Source: SIG480 sp045533555
Lineage (GTDB): Bacteria; Bacillota; Clostridia; Oscillospirales; JAAYXM01
Length of the DNA stretch: 11,672 bases
Direction: 5' to 3'
Assembly: GCA_045533555.1 (NCBI GenBank)
Contig: JAZSHZ010000149.1
Coordinates: 1-11,672 of the forward strand
A program made the translations under genes and the position numbers. Below, in pieces: positions 1 to 6,376 of this stretch. The notes below the pieces were generated by a model. That model searched no databases and had not been told where the DNA came from. It was given only the letters and a program-made list of their open reading frames with translations. The first letter of the stretch is position 1. Each line of letters begins with the position of its first letter.

Positions 1-391
1 TGTCTATAAACTCGGCCGCCTCGCTTCTTATCTCGGAGAGGCGCTTCTCCTCCGCCGCGATCTGCTCGGAGAGCTCGCGGATTTTGAGCTTCGCCTCAGC
101 GCTCGCCGTTGCAAGCATATCGCGGCTCTTGACCTCAGCCTCGGCGACCATCTCCGTCGCCATATCCTGAGCTGTCACGAGTGCCTTGCGCATGGCCTCG
201 TCAACCTTGCGGTAGTTCTCAACCGCATCAGCAAGCGTCTTCATATTTTTCTTAAGCTTCATATTCTCTTTGAACAATGCCGAATAATCATCCGACACAG
301 CGGCAAAAATTCTGTCGACATCGCTTGTGTCATAGCCGCCGAAAACCGCTTTGCTGAATTTTATATCTCTTAATTCGTTTGGAGTATACAT
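1..391 (-). CDS. divIVA: DivIVA-domain division/polarity protein, N-terminal part (3' end outside window)
   Basis: DivIVA proteins are coiled-coil scaffolds that bind curved membrane at poles and septa and recruit division or cell-wall factors. About 130 residues are visible, starting MYTPNELRDIKF. The lipid-binding N-terminal domain is seen at residues 6-28 (KFSKAVFGGYDTSDVD), with Phe17 at the position of the membrane-inserting Phe17 of Bacillus subtilis DivIVA. The next residue is Gly18, where B. subtilis has Arg. From about residue 35 onward the protein is an Ala/Glu/Lys-rich coiled coil with many Met. The ATG at 389-391 follows an AGAGGTGA ribosome binding site (399-406, 7 bases away). 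It is the last visible gene of the leftward cluster, 27 bases after yggT. The stop codon lies beyond the window edge, so total length is unknown. Confidence 0.9.
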   Translation of the reverse strand, partial: MYTPNELRDIKFSKAVFGGYDTSDVDRIFAAVSDDYSALFKENMKLKKNMKTLADAVENYRKVDEAMRKALVTAQDMATEMVAEAEVKSRDMLATASAEAKLKIRELSEQIAAEEKRLSEIRSEAAEFID

Positions 392-418
392 ATCCCCGTC
401 ACCTCTTTGTTTCTCTCT

Positions 419-685
419 TTATATGATTCTTCTCAAAACTTCAATCAGAAGGAACGCAACGAGCACTGAAAAATCAAGCGGGAGACTGTTCATCCCCGGA
501 ATTTTCCAAAGTACCGCGCGTATCGGAGCGAGAATCGGCTCCGTTATCGTATACAAAAGCTCGACTATCGGGTTGCCGTGTATCATCGGGAACCACGAAA
601 TGATTGCTCTTGCAATAAACAGATATTCATAAATGCCGAGGAGGGCAAAAACGAACATCCTCAAAAATGAAATTATTGCACCCAT
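419..685 (-). CDS. yggT: YggT family membrane protein (YlmG-like)
   Basis: This is a small integral membrane protein of 88 residues, typical of single-repeat YggT/YlmG proteins. It has two hydrophobic segments, at about residues 3-28 (FLRMFVFALLGIYEYLFIA) and 68-85 (DFSVLVAFLLIEVL). Between them lies the family signature: ARAIISWFP, then NPIVELLYTITEPILAPIR. The biochemical role is not established; genes of this family sit in the sepF-divIVA cluster of Gram-positive bacteria and are linked to envelope or division functions. It lies 31 bases after sepF and 27 bases before divIVA. The ribosome binding site is weak: AAGGAAAG at 697-704, 11 bases from the ATG. Translation may therefore depend partly on upstream ribosomes (inference). 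Confidence 0.9.
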   Translation of the reverse strand: MGAIISFLRMFVFALLGIYEYLFIARAIISWFPMIHGNPIVELLYTITEPILAPIRAVLWKIPGMNSLPLDFSVLVAFLLIEVLRRII

Positions 686-716
686 TTTTCTTTACACTTT
701 CCTTATTAAGAACAGC

Positions 717-1151
717 TTAGAAATAGAGGCCGTTGTTCTCAAGCTCATCGATAAGGTCGCCCTTGAGGTCGACATTATACGGAGTGATGATATATGTGTT
801 GTTTGCAACTCTCTTTATCTGACCGCCGTTCGTGTAGGCAACACCGCTGAGAAAATCGAGGATACGGCGAGCCGCTTCCTTGTTCGTCGATTCGAGATTG
901 AGAACGACTGTTCTCTTCTCCTTGAGATGATCTGCAATCTCAGTTGAATTCTCATAGTGGTCAGGCTTGACAAGAACTACCTGGAGCTGAGTCGTCGTAT
1001 GAATGTTGACGACGCGGTCATCGCGGCCCTGAATCGGGGTCGATGTACGATTAGGCTTTACAGGGCGCTCTGTCGGCACAAATTCATCAAATTCCTCTTC
1101 TTCGTCGTCTTCAACCTTCGTCCACTCTCTGAACTTTTCCATGAATCCCAT
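717..1151 (-). CDS. sepF: Cell division protein SepF
   Basis: SepF binds FtsZ filaments and tethers them to the membrane during septum formation. The 144-residue length matches the family (about 150). The N-terminus (MGFMEKFREWTKV) can form the membrane-binding amphipathic helix. A highly acidic linker follows at residues 14-25 (EDDEEEEFDEF). The DUF552 core runs from about residue 55 to 135, with VVLVKPDHYENSTEIADHL, then TVVLNLE, AARRILDFLSG and TYIITPYNVDL near residues 119-129. The ATG is preceded by a consensus AGGAGG (1162-1167) at a slightly long 10-base spacing. The gene starts 39 bases after yggS, the largest gap in the cluster. Identity is secure from both the core motifs and the yggS-sepF-yggT-divIVA order. 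Confidence 0.95.
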   Translation of the reverse strand: MGFMEKFREWTKVEDDEEEEFDEFVPTERPVKPNRTSTPIQGRDDRVVNIHTTTQLQVVLVKPDHYENSTEIADHLKEKRTVVLNLESTNKEAARRILDFLSGVAYTNGGQIKRVANNTYIITPYNVDLKGDLIDELENNGLYF

Positions 1152-1190
1152 ATTATAAATACCTCCTGTATTTTATTACAAAACTATATA

Positions 1191-1886
1191 TCAATAATGG
1201 CGCGCACCGAATATGCCCGTTCCGACACGGACCATATTCGCGCCGCAGAGGATGGCATTGCGATAATCCGCACTCATCCCCATAGACAGAAATTCCATAG
1301 TAATATTATCGTATTTTTTTGCCCGGATGTCAACAAATAATTGATTCATTTTTATAAAAAAGCTTTTTTGCGTCTCTTCATCGTCTGAAATCGGCGGTAT
1401 TGTCATAAGACCGCGGACTCGGACACCGGGAAGCTTTGATATGCTCTCGACGAGCTCAAAAGCGATTTTTTCATCCGCACCGCTCTTGCTTTCCTCGCCG
1501 CCGATATTTATCTCGATGAGAATATCCTGAACGATTCCGCGCTTTACCGCGCATTTTGAAATCTCGTTTGCGAGCTTCAGTGAATTTACGGACTGGATCA
1601 TATCGACCTTTCCGACGATATATTTGACCTTATTTGTCTGAAGCGTCCCGATAAAATGGAGCGGCGCGCCCTCATATGCGCCCTGCTCATATTTCTCCAT
1701 AAGCTCCTGAACGCGGTTTTCGCCGCAGACATCAACGCCTGCCTCGACCGCCGCGCGGACTCTTTCGGCATCGTTCATCTTCGTTGCTGCAACGAGAATT
1801 ATATCCTTGCCGCTTCTTCCGCTCTCCCGCGCGGCTTCATCAATCTCGGCACGGAGTCTTTTTATGTTTTCTGCTATTTCTTTCAT
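1191..1886 (-). CDS. yggS: YggS/PROSC family pyridoxal phosphate-binding protein (YlmE-like)
   Basis: The protein folds as an alanine-racemase-like TIM barrel that binds PLP without a clear catalytic activity; the family is implicated in vitamin B6 and amino-acid homeostasis. From the chosen start it is 231 residues. The PLP-binding lysine is Lys36 in LVAATKM. Other family motifs follow: CGENRVQELMEK, HFIGTLQTNKVKY, MIQSVNSLKLA, GLMTIPP, LSMGMSADYRNAI (phosphate-binding region) and VRVGTGIFGARHY at the C-terminus. I chose the ATG at 1884-1886 because AGAGGA sits 6 bases upstream. A TTG at 1907 would extend the frame by 7 residues but overlaps the end of the preceding gene and lacks a suitable site. 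With this start it lies 10 bases after the HlyD-type gene. Its place before sepF is the usual Gram-positive arrangement. Confidence 0.95.
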   Translation of the reverse strand: MKEIAENIKRLRAEIDEAARESGRSGKDIILVAATKMNDAERVRAAVEAGVDVCGENRVQELMEKYEQGAYEGAPLHFIGTLQTNKVKYIVGKVDMIQSVNSLKLANEISKCAVKRGIVQDILIEINIGGEESKSGADEKIAFELVESISKLPGVRVRGLMTIPPISDDEETQKSFFIKMNQLFVDIRAKKYDNITMEFLSMGMSADYRNAILCGANMVRVGTGIFGARHY

Positions 1887-1896
1887 ATCTTTTCCT

Positions 1897-3117
1897 CTAT
1901 TTAACAATCTTTTTATTTTCGAGATTCTTTGCGGAGACGACTATTTCGTCATAAAGCAAGAGCGATTTTATATCGCTGCTGTCATATTTTGCGACATAAT
2001 AGCTATCCTTTTCAAAGATGATTTCTATCGGCTTGAACTTGACCTGCGAATCGATGAGACAATAGACACCGTTCTGACCGCTTTCATCGACACGGAGCGC
2101 CTCACGCGGGACTTTGAGACCCGAATATGTCCTTACGACTGCCTGCGCGGATGCGGAGCGCACCTTCGTGAAGTTTCCTATATATGTGTTGCATTTGAAG
2201 ACGATGAGCACCTTTCCGCCCTCGGGGTCGGATATGCGCTCAACCTCGCAGGTGATCTCGGGGAGCGCCTTATCGGAGAATTTGAGCTTCATCTCCCTGC
2301 CTTCCTTGAATCGCTCTGCCTCCTTCTCGGTTATGAGCGCGGCATAATACCATATGTTTGTTTCGATGAGCTTTCCGATTGCGTTGTCGGACGACTGAGA
2401 GAATTTTCCGCACATCTCCTCAAACTGCGAGGGCGTCGCAGCGAGGACCGCCTCTGAGGTGAAGGTATTTTCAAGCCCATCGGTATTCTGCGAGAAATAC
2501 CCCGTCGCGGGGGCATAGAAGCGCTTTGTTATCGATGCTCCCTTGCCGAGCTTCTCGCGCTCTGCTTTAAGCTCATCAATTACTGCGACGAGCTCATTCT
2601 TGTCTCTGTACATATACTCCCTGACCATTGTCTGGAGCTTTAAGTTCTCGACATCCGTTTCCGTCGTCGTTGAGATGTTGTCCTGCTTTACGGAAGCAAT
2701 CTTCATCGCGCACTCGGATATCCTGTCATTTGCGACATCGACATCATAGCTCTCGCCGCTCTGCGAATAGAGCTTCGTCATCATCGCTATCTGCTCCTCG
2801 AGCTCTGCGGCTCTGTGGCTTCTCTCAAGCGCGGCTTCATCGGAATAGACGACCGCGACCGCGCTTCCGTTTGCGACGCGCTCGCCCTCATACATATTCA
2901 TTTCAAGAACTCCCGAGCCATAGCTTCCCGATAAGACTCGCTCATCTCTTACGACCATCCCGTCAACCCTGACGGAATCATCGACCTCGGCATAGACGGC
3001 GCTTTCCGTCCTGACCGGGTTATAGAGCGATTTATATGCCTGGAATCCGATATACGCAAACAGGAACAGTCCGAGTACGACTGTTATTATGCGGGAAATC
3101 GTTCCTTCTCTTTTCAT
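1897..3117 (-). CDS. HlyD-type membrane fusion / efflux adaptor protein, partner unknown
   Basis: This is a 406-residue single-pass membrane protein. A short basic cytoplasmic N-terminus (MKREGTISR) precedes a membrane segment at about residues 9-28 (IITVVLGLFLFAYIGF), so most of the protein is extracytoplasmic. A lipoyl/barrel-sandwich half motif occupies about 48-92 (RVDGMVVRDERVL, GSGVLEMNMYEGERVANGS). A predicted helical hairpin follows at about 95-192, and the second lipoyl half at about 198-210 (KRFYAPATGYFSQ). A beta-barrel-like region then runs to the C-terminus, including SGLKVPREALRV near 332-343. HlyD proteins normally link an inner-membrane transporter to export machinery, but no transporter gene is nearby. 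The ATG at 3117 is the only ATG start left because an in-frame TAA lies just upstream; the putative site GAAGG is only 3 bases away. Fold assignment is firm; the specific function is unknown. Confidence 0.8.
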   Translation of the reverse strand: MKREGTISRIITVVLGLFLFAYIGFQAYKSLYNPVRTESAVYAEVDDSVRVDGMVVRDERVLSGSYGSGVLEMNMYEGERVANGSAVAVVYSDEAALERSHRAAELEEQIAMMTKLYSQSGESYDVDVANDRISECAMKIASVKQDNISTTTETDVENLKLQTMVREYMYRDKNELVAVIDELKAEREKLGKGASITKRFYAPATGYFSQNTDGLENTFTSEAVLAATPSQFEEMCGKFSQSSDNAIGKLIETNIWYYAALITEKEAERFKEGREMKLKFSDKALPEITCEVERISDPEGGKVLIVFKCNTYIGNFTKVRSASAQAVVRTYSGLKVPREALRVDESGQNGVYCLIDSQVKFKPIEIIFEKDSYYVAKYDSSDIKSLLLYDEIVVSAKNLENKKIVK

Positions 3118-3146
3118 ATGCCTTCGGGAGTCTTTTTCGCGTTACA

Positions 3147-3407
3147 TCATATAACGCATTTCTCCCGCACTTCCTCCTCTTCGTTCATTTCAAAATACTT
3201 CAGTGCGCGCGAGGGGACAACCGTCGAAATGGCATGCTTATATATAAGCTGTTGGCGCCCTTCGCTCACGAGCACAACCGTGAAACAATCAAAGCCGCGG
3301 ACAACACCTTTAAGCTGAAAACCGTTCGTGAGAAATACCGTCACACTGACACCCTCGCTTCTTACCTTATTGAGAAAAATGTCCTGCAGACCTGCTGTTT
3401 TTGTCAT
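3147..3407 (-). CDS. hfq: RNA chaperone Hfq
   Basis: Hfq forms a hexameric Sm-like ring that binds small RNAs and mRNAs. From the ATG at 3405-3407 it is 86 residues. Seen are the N-terminal helix with Gln7 of GLQDIFLNKVR (proximal-face uridine pocket), the Sm1 motif FLTNGFQLKGVVRGFD (residues 25-40) and the Sm2 motif LIYKHAISTVVP (54-65). Tyr56-Lys57-His58 lie at the proximal pore. The C-terminus is short and acidic (NEEEEVREKCVI), as in Gram-positive Hfq. A GTG at 3419 would add four residues (MVFI), but the purine-rich site AGAAAGAG 11 bases before the ATG and family alignment favour the shorter form. It follows miaA by 35 bases; miaA-hfq adjacency is widely conserved. That gap contains a possible internal promoter. 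Confidence 0.96.
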   Translation of the reverse strand: MTKTAGLQDIFLNKVRSEGVSVTVFLTNGFQLKGVVRGFDCFTVVLVSEGRQQLIYKHAISTVVPSRALKYFEMNEEEEVREKCVI

Positions 3408-3436
3408 AATGAAAACCACTCTTTCTGATATATTTT

Positions 3437-3451
3437 GGTATATTATATACC
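3437..3451. repeat. 15-base perfect AT-rich palindrome across the miaA stop codon
   Basis: GGTATAT and ATATACC flank a single central base and overlap the miaA TAA stop (3443-3445), just upstream of hfq. In RNA it could form at most a weak five-pair stem, so it is not a convincing terminator. On the minus strand it contains a perfect TATAAT (3442-3447), discussed as a possible hfq promoter element. Confidence 0.45.
3442..3447 (-). promoter_or_regulatory. Possible internal -10 element for hfq
   Basis: A consensus TATAAT reads toward hfq. Transcription would start near 3435, about 27 bases before the hfq ATG and upstream of its AGAAAGAG site. No good -35 hexamer is found at 16-18 bases (GAATTT-like at best) and there is no extended -10 TG, so this is tentative. 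Confidence 0.3.
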
Positions 3452-4390
3452 TTCGAAAGAGATGAAATTCATCGAAGCCTGTAGTATATCAGAAAGATTT
3501 TTTGCTTTATCTGCCGCTATCCAGTTTGTCTTTTCGTTTCTTTTGAACCATGTCATCTGGCGCTTTGCATATCTTCGCGAGCCCTGCTTTATCGCTTCCT
3601 TCGCTTCCTCGAGAGTGCATCTGCCTTCAAAGAAGGAGACAAACTCCTTATAGCCTATCGCCTGCATCGAAGTTGCCTTCGGGGAAACTCCGCCCGCGAG
3701 GATTCTTTCAACCTCCGAAACGAGGCCCGCCTTCTCCATCAGGTCGACGCGGAGATTTATCCTGTCATAAAGCTTCTGCCTGTCTTCATACATAAGCCCG
3801 ATATACGTCGCATCGTATTTCGGCGTTTTTTTCTGAGTTTCCGTGTCGTGTTCCGAAATCGTTCTTCCCGTTGCCTTATAGACCTCAAGTGCGCGGATTA
3901 CCCTCTTGACGTTGTTTTCGTGAATCTGCGCGGCTCTTTCGGGGTCAACCTCCGAAAGCATCCTATGGAGCTTTGAAGCTCCTTCCTTTTCGAAAATCGC
4001 AAAAAGCTCGTTGCGATATTCCTTATCTTCTTCAAAATCGGCAAACTCCGTTCCCTTGACGAGAGAATCAATATAGAGCCCCGTCCCTCCGACGATTATC
4101 GGAATCTTTCCTTTTTCGAGGATCTCATCGACGCAAGTGCTCGCCTCCGAGACATATCTTGCAACGGAATAATCCTCATCGGGCGCGATTATCGAGAGCA
4201 TATGATGGGGGATGCCCTCCATTTCCGCTTCGGTCGGCTTTGCCGTTCCTATGTCCATTCCCTTATAAATCTGCATGGAATCAGCGGAAACTATCTCACT
4301 GCCGAGTTCCTTTGCAAGAGCAATAGAAAGCGCCGTTTTCCCCGATGCCGTCGGCCCGACTATGCATATTATCTTGTTGTTTTTATCCAT
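3443..4390 (-). CDS. miaA: tRNA dimethylallyltransferase MiaA
   Basis: MiaA transfers a dimethylallyl group from DMAPP to N6 of A37 in tRNAs that read codons starting with U, giving i6A. From the ATG at 4390 it is 315 residues, the usual bacterial length. Visible motifs are the P-loop GPTASGKT (residues 12-19), DSMQIYKGMDIGTAKPT (37-53, with the substrate-contacting Asp37), GGTGLYI (101-107), the tRNA-binding QAIGYKE (243-249), and RRYAKRQMTWFKR (272-284). A TTG at 4423 would add 11 residues and overlap mutL, but the nearest purine-rich stretch is only one base from it. The ATG four bases after the mutL stop fits the family N-terminus better. No strong ribosome binding site precedes the ATG, which suggests translational coupling to mutL (inference). 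Confidence 0.95.
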   Translation of the reverse strand: MDKNNKIICIVGPTASGKTALSIALAKELGSEIVSADSMQIYKGMDIGTAKPTEAEMEGIPHHMLSIIAPDEDYSVARYVSEASTCVDEILEKGKIPIIVGGTGLYIDSLVKGTEFADFEEDKEYRNELFAIFEKEGASKLHRMLSEVDPERAAQIHENNVKRVIRALEVYKATGRTISEHDTETQKKTPKYDATYIGLMYEDRQKLYDRINLRVDLMEKAGLVSEVERILAGGVSPKATSMQAIGYKEFVSFFEGRCTLEEAKEAIKQGSRRYAKRQMTWFKRNEKTNWIAADKAKNLSDILQASMNFISFEGI

Positions 4391-4394
4391 ATTT

Positions 4395-6356
4395 CTAAAC
4401 AATGCGCTTGAATTTCTTTTCAAGCTCCGTCTTCGTAAATTCTATCATAACCGGTCTTCCGTGGGGGCAATAGCGTATGTCATCCGAAAGCAGAACGCGC
4501 TTTGCGATTGCGATGAGCTCTTCGGGGCTGTTTTTATGCCCCGCCTTCATTGCCGCCTTGCACGAGACGGAATACATGATCTCCGAAAGCACATCGGGCT
4601 TTTTCGCCCTCGCACCGCTCTTCAATGTCTCCGCGATTTCTTCAAGCACCGAAACGCAATCGGATGCCTCGATTCCATCGGGCACTGCAGACACGATGAC
4701 GCATCCGTCACCGAATTCATCGACCTCAAAGCCGAGCTTTGAAAGCTCCTCGCGGTTATCGAGAAGTGCTGCCGCCGAGACCTTGTCAAACGAGATTATC
4801 TCGGGTGTCAGCAGGAGCTGGGATTGCGGCTCTCCGACCGTTTTTTGGAGTTTTTCGAAAATTATCCGCTCGTGCGCCGCGTGTTTATCTATGAATATGA
4901 CGCTTTCGCCGTATTCGACTATGATATAGGTATTCATCGTTTCCCCAATATAGCGGAGATTGAGCTCCTTTTCGGGTTCTTTTTCCGAAACCGGCTCCTC
5001 TGCGGACGGCTCAGGAATTATCTCTTCAGTCTTCGGTTTCGTCTCTTCCGCAGGCTTTTCCTCCACCTTTTCGGCGGGAGCTTCTTCCTCAACCGGGGTT
5101 TTTGCGGGTGTGCCGTAGGTCGCTTTGAAATCCGAGCGCAAGGTCACCTTCATCGGATCTTCGCGCTTTATAAAGAGCTTTGCAATATTTATTTCTTCGC
5201 TCTCTTCCTTTTCCGCAGGCTTTGGCTCAGGCTTTTTATATTCAAACGCGGGAGCTTTCGGCTTTGCGGGAGCGGAAAAGCTTTCAAGCCTTGTCTGATT
5301 CTCCGTCACCGTGTCTATCTTTACGGGAGCCGGTGAAACGGTCGGCTGTGGGGATACGGGTGATCTCTCGCTTTTCTCAAGCGCGGATTTGACTCCGAAA
5401 TAGACAACATCGAAGACATCGCGCTCTCTTGCGAATTTGACCTCGGTCTTGGCGGGATGGACATTGACATCAACCTGACCGAGCGGAATATCAAGCATAA
5501 GGACGCAGGTCGGGAATCTTCCCTTCATTATTCTTTCCTTATATGCGTTATCAAGCGCAATCGAGAGCATTCTCGATTTGACGCATCTCCCGTTGACGAA
5601 GAAAAACTGCAGACCGCGGTTTCCGCGCGATGCCTGCGGAGCGCAGGTGAAGCCGCTGACGCGGATTCCTCTCTGCTCATCCTCGACGGAATACATATTG
5701 TTTGCAAAATCGCGCCCGAAGAGCGCATACATGCAGGATTTCACTTCCCCGTCACCCGGGGTATGGAGGATATCCTTTCCGTCTTTTATGAATTTTATCG
5801 AAACTTCGGGATGGGAAAGGCTTATATATTTGACGATATTTTCAACCGATGCGGCTTCCGTCGCATCCTTTTTCAAAAAACGCATACGCGCGGGGGTATT
5901 GTAGAAAAGCTCGCGAACGATGATCGTCGTCCCGTCTGGGCAACCCGATTCGCTCTCGCGGACAACGCTTCCTGCCTCGACACGAAGGGCAACGCCCATA
6001 TCCGCCTCGCGGGATTTTGTTATGAGATCGATCTTTGAAACTGCCGAAATCGCCGCAAGAGCTTCGCCGCGAAATCCGAGCGTCCCGATTTTTTCAAGAT
6101 CGTCTGCCTTTGATATCTTGCTCGTCGCATGGCGAAGGAATGCGGTTTTCGCATCCTCGGGCGTCATGCCGATGCCGTCATCCGTTATTCGGATATAGGC
6201 GATTCCGCCGCTCTGTATTTCGACGGTCACGGCGCTTGAGCCCGCGTCTATCGCATTTTCGACAAGCTCTTTGACAACGGAAGCAGGATTTTCGACCACT
6301 TCGCCTGCCGCAATCATATTCGCAATGTGTTTATCAAGGACATTTATTTTCCCCAC
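4395..6356 (-). CDS. mutL: DNA mismatch repair protein MutL (endonuclease type)
   Basis: MutL couples MutS mismatch recognition to downstream nicking and repair. It is 653 residues. The N-terminal GHKL ATPase shows the catalytic Glu30 and Asn34 in KELVENAIDAGS, then DDGIGM, GFRGEAL (95-100) and the YNTPAR loop (152-157), with VDVNVHPAKTEV near 295-306. A proline- and glutamate-rich linker spans about 330-465. The C-terminal nuclease motif is DKHAAHERIIFE (490-501), backed by SCKAAMKAGH (598-607) and CPHGRP (630-635). A clamp-binding-like QLLLTP lies at 513-518. Presence of the nuclease site means it probably nicks DNA itself, as in B. subtilis. The start is GTG, supported by GAAGGAGGGA just upstream (AGGAGG at 6364-6369). 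It begins 20 bases after mutS. Confidence 0.97.
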   Translation of the reverse strand: MGKINVLDKHIANMIAAGEVVENPASVVKELVENAIDAGSSAVTVEIQSGGIAYIRITDDGIGMTPEDAKTAFLRHATSKISKADDLEKIGTLGFRGEALAAISAVSKIDLITKSREADMGVALRVEAGSVVRESESGCPDGTTIIVRELFYNTPARMRFLKKDATEAASVENIVKYISLSHPEVSIKFIKDGKDILHTPGDGEVKSCMYALFGRDFANNMYSVEDEQRGIRVSGFTCAPQASRGNRGLQFFFVNGRCVKSRMLSIALDNAYKERIMKGRFPTCVLMLDIPLGQVDVNVHPAKTEVKFARERDVFDVVYFGVKSALEKSERSPVSPQPTVSPAPVKIDTVTENQTRLESFSAPAKPKAPAFEYKKPEPKPAEKEESEEINIAKLFIKREDPMKVTLRSDFKATYGTPAKTPVEEEAPAEKVEEKPAEETKPKTEEIIPEPSAEEPVSEKEPEKELNLRYIGETMNTYIIVEYGESVIFIDKHAAHERIIFEKLQKTVGEPQSQLLLTPEIISFDKVSAAALLDNREELSKLGFEVDEFGDGCVIVSAVPDGIEASDCVSVLEEIAETLKSGARAKKPDVLSEIMYSVSCKAAMKAGHKNSPEELIAIAKRVLLSDDIRYCPHGRPVMIEFTKTELEKKFKRIV

Positions 6357-6362
6357 GAAAAT

Positions 6363-6371
6363 CCCTCCTTC
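6363..6371 (-). promoter_or_regulatory. Strong ribosome binding site fixing the mutL GTG start
   Basis: GAAGGAGGG, containing AGGAGG, lies 6 bases before the GTG at 6356. It is among the best ribosome binding sites in the window. Together with the N-terminal motif immediately after it, this settles the non-ATG start of mutL. Confidence 0.8.
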
Positions 6372-6376
6372 TTTCT

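Noticed and set aside
1152..1190. Promoter-like TTGATA and TAAAAT between yggS and sepF
   Set aside because: The hexamers are only 13 bases apart, and the alternative TTGTAA/TATAAT pairing would overlap the sepF ribosome binding site and start codon.
1807..2457. Plus-strand open frame of 216 codons opposite the HlyD-type gene and yggS
   Set aside because: It overlaps two well-supported minus-strand genes, has no ribosome binding site of note and no family resemblance.
3118..3146. Possible terminator in the hfq to HlyD-type gene gap
   Set aside because: No inverted repeat followed by a T-run is present in the direction of transcription.
4391..4423. TTG start at 4423 for miaA, overlapping the end of mutL
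   Set aside because: The purine-rich stretch is only one base from the TTG, and the extra 11 residues do not resemble MiaA; the ATG at 4390 gives the normal N-terminus.
4824..5336. Phe/Arg/Leu-rich plus-strand frame opposite the mutL linker
   Set aside because: Its composition is the simple complement of the Pro/Glu/Lys-rich MutL linker; it is not an independent gene.
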